A stretch of 64,000 nucleotides of DNA from Paragordius varius. Taxonomy: Eukaryota > Nematomorpha. Below are positions 55,978-64,000 of the stretch, one piece after another (within the stretch, counting starts at the first letter, position 1; every line of letters begins with the position of its first letter). The translations under genes and the position numbers were made by a program. The DNA lies in NCBI GenBank assembly GCA_964247055.1, contig OZ176058.1, positions 806,001-870,000 of the forward strand, in the 5' to 3' direction. Below the pieces are notes generated by a model. The model had not been told where the DNA came from and searched no databases. It worked only from the letters and a program-made list of their open reading frames with translations.

Positions 55978-56250
55978 TACCATTAAACCTTTATGACCCT
56001 TGAACAATTCCTATTCACCCTAAAATAAATTATGTATTTTTTAAGATTAAAAATTGCCTATATTTTTTTATATTTTAAAATTAGGTTTAAAATTAATATA
56101 TTACTAAAAAAATAAAAAACAAAGTTATAAAGATATATTTCATAATAATAATGAGTTATATTAGTTGCCCGAAAACATAATTAATTTTAGGGTGAATTTG
56201 AATTGTTCAAGGGTTGTGAATTGTTCTAGGGTGAATTTGAATTGTAAATG
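55978..56250. mobile_element. MITE family A
   Basis: ACCATTAAACCTTTATGACC at the worn left end, core GAGTTATATTAGTTGCCCGA, three right-arm units and GTGAATTTGAATTGTAAATG GT. Confidence 0.8.
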
Positions 56251-56550
56251 GTATATATTTTATCCATTTTACACATTTAGGGGAGACTTCTTCAATATAT
56301 ATTATAAAATCCAAATATCAGGAATTTAATTGATTTTAAGTTAAGGCTTATATTTTTAACAAAAATTTTATAAAAAAATAGGCATTTTTTTTGTGTGTGT
56401 TTATATTTATATATATATCATTAAAATTTAGCCATGTTTTATATATTTTATATAATTTCAAGCAATATTATTAAATAGACGGATATAATGTATGTTTGCT
56501 TAAGCTTGCTCAATTATAAAGGCTTTTATTAAATCTTTTAGTATTTAATT

Positions 56551-56587
<37 letters not shown>

Positions 56588-56609
56588 CAGAAGTGAGTAA
56601 TTAATAATT

Positions 56610-56857
56610 TACAGTAAATATTGAATTATAGGGACAAAACGTTAAAATATAAAGACAACCAACCATACTTTTTCAATTTATCTTTCTTCTATAAATTATT
56701 TAATTACGATTGTAAAAATGTAAATTTGAATATTATATATCTATATTTTTCTCCATTAAATAATGAGTTAGGATCAAAAAAAATCTAGATATAAAACGTA
56801 TGGTTGTCTTTAAATTTTTACGCTTTGTCCGTATTTCAATTTTTACTGTAGTTATAT
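56610..56857. mobile_element. MITE family B
   Basis: ACAGTAAATATTGAATTATA GGGACAAAACG ... TTTACGCTTTGTCCGTATTT CAATTTTTACTGTA. Confidence 0.85.
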
Positions 56858-56874
56858 ATTTAACCAATAAATAT

Positions 56875-57143
56875 ACCATTTACAGTTCAAATTCACCCCT
56901 GAACAATTCCAATTCACGTGTGTTTTATAATAAAAATTGCTTATATTTTTTTATATAAAATTTGAAAATCTATAAAATACTGAAAAAATAATAAACTATG
57001 CCATAGGAATAAATTTGTTTTTAATGATTAGTTATATTAGTTAGAAAACACATATATTTAGAGTGAATTTGAAAGGTTCAAGGGTAAATATTGTTAGAGA
57101 GTGAAATTAAATTGTTCAAGGGTTAATTTGAATAGTAAATGGT
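56875..57143. mobile_element. MITE family A with ATAT on both sides
   Basis: ATAT|ACCATTTACAGTTCAAATTC ... TTTGAATAGTAAATGGT|ATAT, core TTAGTTATATTAGTTAGAAA. Seventeen bases after a family B copy, the same neighbourhood as at 55.4 kb. Confidence 0.88.
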
Positions 57144-57229
57144 ATATTTTATGTGTTAATTTATACCAAATATTGTTTTTTTTCAATAAAAAATATATGA
57201 TTTCTCTTATTTGCTATTAAAAATGTTAG

Positions 57230-57345
57230 ATTTTAGAAGATACCAAAGCCTTATTGAAAGATATGGAAAATTTGAAAACTTGAACACTTTAAGAGCCAAT
57301 ATGCCAAATATTAATCTTTTTTTTGAATATCAAGCACAACAATTA
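57230..57345 (+). other. Orphan exon-like segment
   Basis: Frame RRYQSLIERYGKFENLNTLR ANMPNINLFFEYQAQQ follows an acceptor-like GATTTTAG. Less AT-biased than its surroundings, but it cannot be joined in phase to RMDN1 exon 7 or 8 and matches nothing I recognise. It may be a 3' UTR, a gene fragment or chance. Confidence 0.2.
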
Positions 57346-57360
57346 TATCTTCATTTATTA

Positions 57361-57387
<27 letters not shown>

Positions 57388-57391
<4 letters not shown>

Positions 57392-57968
57392 GTAAAAATT
57401 GGAATTATACACAGACAAAATGTGAAATATTAAAAGAAAAATATTTTTTTTAAAAAAACTTCATACTTTTTAAATCTTAATTCTCTAAATATAATTCATT
57501 GTTTTAAACCTCTAAAGTATGATATAAAATATATATATATATATATATACAATCAATTCTATATTTTTTAATTTAACTGAATTTAATAATTTATATAGGA
57601 AAAATTACGGTTTAAAAAAGTATGGGGTTGACTCTTTAAAAAAATATTTTATTTTTGTCCGTATATCAATTTTTACTATGTTTATAGTAATAATTAAAAA
57701 TTGAAAAACAGACAAAATGTAAAGATTAAAAGATAACAAATATTTTTTTCTTAAACACCATAGTTTTTTTTAACCTTAATTTCCTATACAACGCATTTAA
57801 TTAATTTTTTGATATAATTGAGAGTGTATTTCCAATTTACATCTCTTTTTTAAAAGAGTTATATTTATGAAATTCAGGTTTAAAATAGGATGATTGTCTT
57901 TATAAAATGAATTTATCTTTTAATTTTACATTTTTTCAGTATATAATTTCAATTTTTATTGTATTTTT
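57388..57968. mobile_element. Two family B copies in tandem
   Basis: First: AGTAAAAATTGGAATTATAC ... GTCCGTATATCAATTTTTAC. Second: AATTAAAAATTGAAAAACAG ACAAAATG ... TATAATTTCAATTTTTATTG TA. An (AT)n tract adjoins the first. Confidence 0.75.
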
Positions 57969-57969
57969 A

Positions 57970-59100
57970 TATTTTCGAAAATCAGGGTTACACCAAAAAT
58001 TATATTTTTACACAATTATATATATATATATATATATATTTATAATCTATCAATTAATTTTAACCAATGCAATTCACTCCTAACATAGTTTTTCAAAAAA
58101 ATGTATATTCAAATCATGCATGCACTTATCTTTTTTTAAATTTTAACAATTAATTTATTTATTTTAATATTAATGATGATAAAAAAATTATTTTTATAAT
58201 AAATTTAAATTATATTAATTTTTTACTACTATTATATTTTTTATACACACAAAAAAATATATTTTAATAAATTTTATGACATATGATAGCTAAATATTTG
58301 AGGTAAAGGAATATCAAACTGCTAAATGCGGTTATAGCAGGTTAGAAAAAAGTTATTTTATTTTCTGCCATTATTCGAAATCAAAAAATCGCATTTTTGG
58401 TCGCACATTAGGTAGTCAAACAAACTCAAAACCATAAAGAAAACGTAGACAAATACATATGAATTTCTAATATATACGATATGGATAATTTAAAAGCAAA
58501 ATATTAGTGATAAAGTTTTCACAATTTTTCACAAATCCAGAAAGGACATACAAGAATTGAGATATTACATTTAAAAAAATCGATCTTTTTATTATGTTAA
58601 GCACCGAACAAAAGTATATCTATTATATCAAAATTATTTTTTATTACCCATCAAGCCGTTTTGGCAATATTGGATTAAAGTTCTTTAATACCTAATTTTT
58701 TAACTTATTTTTTTGTGGGAGGGTAATTAAATATTTTTTACTGTTGAAAAAAATAGAGACTTTTGAATTTACAGTAAAAAATAAAATTATATTGATTAAA
58801 GCTTAAATAAAAGTCACAAATACCATATTTTTTATATTTCATTCCTACATAAACTGTTGTATTATTACACTTATTAAATATATAATTGAATATGTTACCA
58901 ATTTAAAAAAATTATGGAAGTATGGTGTTTTTTATTAGAAATTTTGTCAATTTTAAGTTTTTTCTACTACAGTATAGAAAAGGGGGGGCATAATAGAGGT
59001 ATAACGTATTATTGGAAGAAAAAAGATAGGGTGAGTATATTGTAGAAATGTCCAACACAAATGATTTCTCGGGACGTATTAAAAATCAATAATTTGTTAG
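57970..59100. other. Mostly unique AT-rich spacer
   Basis: No exon or clear repeat is visible except a worn family B-like stretch near 58770-58975 (TTACAGTAAAAAATAAAATT ... CTACTACAGTA). 58290-58700 is less repetitive than the rest, without an open frame of note. Confidence 0.4.
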
Positions 59101-59105
59101 ATTTA

Positions 59106-59306
59106 CAGTATGACTAAGTATATGCTATAAACTTATCAATTTTTGCCAAATAGTATAGACAACAAAGAGTAGTATTATTGACGTTTAGTTATTTTTAACA
59201 ATTTTAACTCTATTATTAGTTTATAATAATTCTCTTTGCTGCTGAATATGCTATTTAGCAACAATAATTAATAACTTACTAACAATATATACTTACTTAT
59301 ATACTG
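59106..59306. mobile_element. MITE family E between TA dinucleotides
   Basis: CAGTATGACTAAGTATATGC at the left and its imperfect inverse TACTTACTTATATACTG at the right; inner arms TTGCCAAATAGTATAGACAA and ATATGCTATTTAGCAACAAT. TA on both sides. Confidence 0.82.
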
Positions 59307-59435
59307 TACTTCAAACAAGTTAAACATGTAACTTTTAAAAAGGGTTATTCTATTTTGAATTTTTTTACCGATAAGAATAATTTACAAATTTAAGAAATAC
59401 TTTTATAATAATTTTTTTGTCCAATGGTGTTATTA

Positions 59436-59653
59436 CAGTCATGTGACCTTTGTTTTATCAAAAAAATTTTTTTTCGTTAAATTGGAATAATGGTAAAGTA
59501 TGGAAAAAACAAGAGCTCTATGGTATTAGCAATATTATATTCATCAAAAGTATAAGAATTACCATAGAGCTCTTGTTTTTTTCATTCTTTACCGAATATT
59601 TATTCCCATTTAACGAAAAAAAATAAATTTTTGATAAAAAGGATACCTGACTG
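59436..59653. mobile_element. MITE family D, 218 bases, strong hairpin
   Basis: TA|CAGTCATGTGACCTTTGTTT at the left, AAAAAGGATACCTGACTG|TA at the right; inner arms are near perfect (AAACAAGAGCTCTATGGTA and its inverse) around a 40-base loop. Ends and TA flanks fit a Tc1/mariner-mobilised non-autonomous element. Confidence 0.88.
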
Positions 59654-59819
59654 TAGATTATTTATTTAATTATTGTGGATATAAAGAATATATACATTTA
59701 TTCGAACATTTAAAACTGGACAACATATAATTAAAAAGTTTTACATAATCTAAAAAATATAAATATGCCAATAATGTGGTGCATTGCTAATTTCATATGT
59801 ATTTATAATTATGAAAATA

Positions 59820-60007
59820 CAGTATGCATTTTAATGGTTGCTTATTTCACACTATAGTATGGCAATTTGCAAAATCACAGTAGTGTATGGAAAAAACAAC
59901 AAAATGTTAAATAAACCAATTAATTCCTTTCTTTTTTCAGTGACTCTTATGTGTTTCGAATTGCCCAACTATACAGTGTGAAATAAGCAACCATTAGAAT
60001 ACATATT
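59820..60007. mobile_element. MITE family C
   Basis: TA|CAGTATGCATTTTAATGGTT ... AGCAACCATTAGAATACATA with CAGTAGTGTATGGAAAAAAC inside. Same family as the two copies below 1 kb. Confidence 0.82.
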
Positions 60008-60084
60008 ATATTTACAAAATATAGCATATAATATCTACGTTTCGGTTAAAAAAAACCCTATTGGCATCAATAAATGCGAAGTAC

Positions 60085-60790
60085 AGTGAAAAACAGACAA
60101 ATAAAAGTACAATATATCTTTCTTAAACTATTTTCAATATAAAATTTTTCATAATATCATAGTTTTGTGTTGATAAATAAGGATTAGAGATGTAAATTGG
60201 GAATAAACTTAATTATATCATTGATATTGTAATTCTATAGTTAATATTGGAGTAAAAAATAGTATGGTAGTCTTTTAAAATAAAATATTGTAATGTTTAC
60301 ATTTTGTCCATATTATAATTTGAATTTTTATTGTAATTATACAATCAAAACGTATAAAATAAAAGATTTGTAAAACAACCACCATATTTACTATGATAAT
60401 TTCATGTATAACTCATACTTTTAGTTTGCTAAAGAGTAGAAATATGAATTAAACTCGATTTAATAGTTAGTTTATAAAGAAAATACAATATGCACATATC
60501 TACTGCCCTATTCGTATAATTATTGTTAGCCAATTGATAATACAGTAACGTATGTTATAAAAGAAATTGTGTCCAAAATTAAGCAAACATATTATAATGT
60601 AAGATAGAAAAAATTGTTTTGTTCAAATGTTGTTATATTTGATTTTCCATACACTAATGTGTTACCAATTAGCCAACTAATATAACGTGAATTGGTTACA
60701 TTTATAGTCTAGTGTTTCAAAGTTTTAAAAATATAATATCTTTCATTTTTACGTTTTGTCTGTATTATATTTTGAATTTTTATTGTAAAA
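60085..60790. mobile_element. Worn family B and C remnants
   Basis: Right ends TTTGTCCATATTATAATTTG AATTTTTATTGTA at 60306 and GTTTTGTCTGTATTATATTT at 60743, plus a family C-like middle (TTGTTATATTTGATTTTCCATACACTAATG) around 60620. The boundaries are not resolvable. Confidence 0.55.
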
Positions 60791-60869
60791 TGTAAAACAT
60801 AATTAATTTGTTATAAAATTATTATTTAGAAAAAAAAATTATGATATCGGGATATAATAAGCCATCTAT

Positions 60870-60971
60870 TTATTCGTTTTCCATGACTATATTGCCTATA
60901 ACAGTGCCTTCTACCACATTCTGTGAGTTATCGCCACTCCTTTGATGTAGCGCCGTGGTTTCTACTATAAT
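60870..60971 (-). CDS. VAT1: VAT1-like last exon
   Basis: IIVETTALHQRSGDNSQNVV EGTVIGNIVMENE and TAA. Its phase fits; the tail is not conserved. Confidence 0.6.
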   Translation of the reverse strand: MIVETTALHQRSGDNSQNVVEGTVIGNIVMENE

Positions 60972-63127
60972 CTATATACCAAAAATAAAATATTTAAATA
61001 TAAATTTTTTAAAATTTTTATTAATATCAATTTTCAAATTTATTTTTAAATAGTTTAGAAAAATTTTAAAAATTTTATGCATGAAAATTATGGTAAAAAT
61101 GATTATATATACCGCAATTTAAATAAAAAGTCTATAATAATTTTAATATCCTTTTCTCTATATGCCAATATAAGGGATATTTAAAATATGAATTTAGGAT
61201 CTATATCCCTTAAACAACCCTAATAAACCATTCCATATAAGTGTTGATTGGAATATCATAAGTCATATAAATATATATATATATATATAGTATGCTTTAA
61301 ACTATTTACATGTTTGCCTTACTTTATATGATCAAATATAGTATGTGTTCAATAACACGATATTAAACTTATAACTATATAAAAAATTTAAAAAAAAATA
61401 TTTTTAAACAATTAACTTTCGAAAATTAAATTTACACTCAAGTATTCTAATATTTATAATTAGATATATTCCAAACAGTTTTTTAATCTTTTGACTAAAT
61501 TTATCTTATAAAATTCAAAAAATTGTTTTGAAAAAATATATCTTTACCTTTTCTCGAGACGGATCTAAGATGAGTTTCCCAAAGTTATGGCGATGTTTAA
61601 GTTTGTTCAATGCATCTGGTAACTATTGGGGTAAAAAACAACTTTTGGTATAAAAATTAAAAATATTTATAAGTATAAATGGTATGCAGTGAAAAAATTT
61701 AGAAAACAGATATAAAAGACGAATTATATATATATATATATATATATATAATCACAGTTTTTAGTATAAGGAGGAAAGATACAAATTTATATAAACCACG
61801 ATTGTATTCATTTTGGTTAAATGGAAAATTTCCTAGTTTAAAAAATTGTTTAGAAATTAAAAACATTTTATAGTACCTTTTGTCACTATAATCTTATTTT
61901 TATCGTCAAATAAATATCAGTCTTTTACTTGTTAAATGGTATTTATATATAATCTCTAGCTTTTATATCGTATCTTTTATATTAAATTTCACTGTAAAGT
62001 TAATATCAGTCTTTTAATTATAAATTTTTGGCTTCACGTTTTTAAATTCCATTTTTTACATATTTACAATAACTTCATCAAAAGCATAGATAGAATCAAT
62101 AATGAGATATATTTTGATTGTTAAGTTTTGTTATATAATTTTAATATTTACAGTAAAATAATTTTATATGTTGTCTTTATAATTTTATTTTTTTTAACAT
62201 ATATATATACTTCATCAAAAGCCCAGATCAAACAATAACGAGATGTTTTATATTTAAATTTTATTTTTCACGGTTGACAAAAATTACTAGTAATCGAAAA
62301 TTCACCCCAAAATTCATATAATTTTAGCTGAATTATAATTGCAATCATATAAGATATGATTTTATTGTTACGTCTTACTATATAATTTTAATCTGTACCG
62401 TAAAATAACCTTATAAACTCTTTTATAATTTCATTTTTTAGATATTTATAATAAATGCTTCATCAAAAGCCCAGATAGAATCAATAATAAGATATATAAT
62501 TTTTACGTTTTGCAATATAATTACTGTAAAATAATTTTATATGCTGTCTATATAATTTTACTTTTTACATATTTATAATAAATACTTCTCAAAAGCCCAG
62601 CTAGAATCAGAATATTAAATTGTTACGTTTTGTTTTATAATTTTGATTTTTATTGGAAAATAATATTACAATAAAAATTGAATTTATACGGATAAAACGT
62701 AAAAACATAAAGACAAATATTTTTTTCTATAAGACAACCATACTTTTGAAACCTTTTTTTTTCATATAAGCAATTTAATAAAAATTAAAATATAGAATCG
62801 ATTATATTAGTTATATCTCTATTTCGCACTTTGCCATTTAAAACAATGAGTATATTGAAATAAATCAAAATTATTAAAGTATGGTTGTTTTTTAGAAATA
62901 AATATTTGTCTTTATATTATTAAGTTTTGTCCGTATAATTCAGTTTTTACTGTATATGTCTTTATAATTTCATTTTTTACTATATACATATATATATGTA
63001 TATATATATATAATAATTACTTCATCAAAAGCCCAGATAGAATCAATAATGGGATGCAGTTTTCCCTTTTTATACCATTCACATAAATCGTGCATTATAT
63101 GGCGTAGTAAACGCAACGGTTTATCTC
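60870..63127 (-). CDS. VAT1: VAT1-like MDR oxidoreductase, last three exons
   Basis: C-terminal part of a zinc-independent medium-chain dehydrogenase/reductase of the synaptic vesicle membrane protein VAT-1 group (NADPH-dependent quinone-oxidoreductase fold). Exons in transcript order: 63127-63021, 61622-61548, 60971-60870; phases agree. The segment LRLLRHIMHDLCEWYKKGKL HPIIDSIWAFDE then LPDALNKLKHRHNFGKLILD matches the VAT1 end (L...Y..G.IKP.IDS.WPFE.VADAM..M....N.GKV.L.P). The last exon adds a non-conserved tail of 33 residues ending GNIVMENE. Catalytic and cofactor domains are beyond the window, so the exact paralogue (VAT1 or VAT1L) cannot be settled. Confidence 0.78.
61548..61622 (-). 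CDS. VAT1: VAT1-like exon, NFGKLIL
   Basis: LPDALNKLKHRHNFGKLILD PSREK in phase 0 at both ends; N.GK(V/L)(I/L)L is the family C-terminal strand. Confidence 0.85.
62085..62612 (-). repeat. Four donor-side copies of the VAT1-like exon
   Basis: Copies at about 62085-62112, 62210-62245, 62457-62492 and 62583-62612 of the exon end (plus-strand wording ACTTCATCAAAAGCCCAGAT AGAATCAATAATGGGATG). All lie downstream of the parent in transcript direction and begin inside the exon. The 5' part of the exon is not copied. Confidence 0.9.
62668..62956. mobile_element. MITE family B
   Basis: ACAATAAAAATTGAATTTAT ACGGATAAAACG ... TTTTGTCCGTATAATTCAGT TTTTACTGTA, with GCAATTTAATAAAAATTAAA inside. Confidence 0.85.
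63021..63127 (-). CDS. VAT1: VAT1-like exon, GKLHPIIDSIWAFDE
   Basis: Acceptor ATATATAG, donor GAA|GTAATT. Starts DKPLRLLRHIMHDLCEWYKK. Parent of four downstream donor-side copies. Confidence 0.82.
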
Positions 63128-63149
63128 CTATATATATATATGTATATAT

Positions 63150-63440
63150 ATATTTAAAATTTGAAATTATATGGAAAAATGTATAAATATAAAGACAAAA
63201 TTTTTTTCTCAAAAGACAACCATACTTTTTGAATCATGTTTTTTTTAAAAAAAATAACTGATTGATTGAATTGCTCTAAAATAAATATCTCTATTGAAAA
63301 CACTATTATTATATATATTACGATTGTTAAATTCTTTGAATACAAAAATTAAGGTTTGAAAAGTATGGTTGTTTTCTAATAAAAAATATTTGTCCTTATA
63401 TTTTTACGTTTTGTCCGTATAATTTCAGTTTTTATTTCAT
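63150..63440. mobile_element. MITE family B
   Basis: AATTTGAAATTATATGGAAA AATG ... TTACGTTTTGTCCGTATAAT TTCAGTTTTTATT. It lies just upstream of the VAT1-like exon at 63.1 kb. Confidence 0.82.
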
Positions 63441-63865
63441 ATTAAGCCTAATAAAAAAAATATCAAAACAAAACGCTAAAAACCAAGATATTTTTAAAAC
63501 GGCAGCTATACTTTTATTATACAATTTTAAGAAAACTCATCGTTTTAGAATAAAAAACGCAATTTATTTTTGAAATTGCTATATAGAGTTATGTATAAAA
63601 TGTAGAAAAAAATATAGTCAGATCAAATTTTCCTAAAATTCTCCTATTTTTTAGGAAACTATCAAAAATTTGCTAAACCGAGAAAGTAAAAATAACAATC
63701 TTTGAAAATTTATTCTATCGTTATAAAATATTCAATTTTTTAAAAATCTTATGGAAAATTCTAAATTCCTCTACCACTAAAGTGTATTTTTAGTTATCTA
63801 TAAAAAAACACAGTTTTCTAATTTAGGCTATCTAAACTTAAATTATTTTCCATATCAAAACTTGC
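63440..63865. other. Unique AT-rich sequence, no feature recognised
   Basis: No exon joinable to the VAT1-like gene was found on the minus strand here; the next upstream exon must be beyond the window or too diverged to see. Confidence 0.4.
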
Positions 63866-64000
63866 TGTGAAGATTGAAATTATACGGACAAAACTTAAAA
63901 TATAAAGACATAAGTTTTTTTTTTAAAAGAACACATGATATTTTAAACTTTAACATTCCCTTATAAAACTATTTAATTAATTGATAAATTGATCGTTTTA
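63866..64000. mobile_element. MITE family B, cut by window end
   Basis: GTGAAGATTGAAATTATACG GACAAAACTTAAAATATAAA, then the family middle to the window edge. Confidence 0.78.

Noticed and set aside
1-64000. LINE, LTR-retrotransposon or other autonomous element coding sequence
   Set aside because: No reverse transcriptase, integrase, transposase or capsid-like reading frame was recognised; the mobile DNA seen is short and non-coding.
1-64000. tRNA, rRNA or snRNA genes
   Set aside because: No cloverleaf with A/B boxes and no conserved rRNA or snRNA segment was noticed; short or diverged ncRNAs cannot be excluded by eye.

Overview
The window is animal nuclear DNA, very AT-rich (roughly four fifths A+T by eye), with spliceosomal GT-AG introns, many short inverted-repeat transposon relics and no sign of bacterial gene organisation. 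Four protein genes can be assembled exon by exon with consistent intron phases. A MIER1-type ELM2-SANT gene argues for a metazoan. The species cannot be named from the sequence; a compact or parasitic invertebrate fits but is a guess.

Layout: (1) 1.3-27.7 kb, + strand: RBM39/CAPER-alpha, a nuclear SR-like splicing cofactor, 15 exons seen, 5' end off the window. (2) 27.7-31.2 kb: tail-to-tail spacer packed with one MITE family. (3) 31.3-43.2 kb, - strand: MIER1-like chromatin corepressor, 12 exons. (4) 43.3-46.9 kb: head-to-head spacer, probably both promoters. (5) 46.9-54.9 kb, + strand: RMDN1 (FAM82B-like TPR protein), 8 exons, complete. (6) 54.9-60.9 kb: MITE-rich spacer. (7) 60.9-63.1 kb, - strand: the last three exons of a VAT1-like MDR oxidoreductase; the rest lies beyond 64 kb. 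The genes have no evident shared pathway; RBM39 (splicing) and MIER1 (HDAC recruitment) are both nuclear regulators.

The most unusual property is in the introns. All four genes carry arrays of partial exon copies. Copies upstream of an exon always hold the 5' edge of that exon with its acceptor; copies downstream always hold its 3' edge with its donor. I count nearly 60 such half-exons around nine parent exons. This is what repeated tandem duplication across a single exon-intron boundary would give, and it leaves dense ladders of decoy splice sites inside functional genes. The RBM39 locus also has a striking excess of CAGCTG and other CANNTG palindromes.

The rest of the non-coding DNA is built from MITE families: family A (ACCATTTACAGTTCAAATTC ends, arms that grow into 21-bp satellites, apparent 4-bp ATAT target duplication), family B (CAGTAAAAATTGAAATTATA ends), families C, D and E (CAGT ends next to TA), and (AT)n tracts. 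No tRNA, rRNA, CRISPR, LINE or retrovirus-like coding sequence was recognised.
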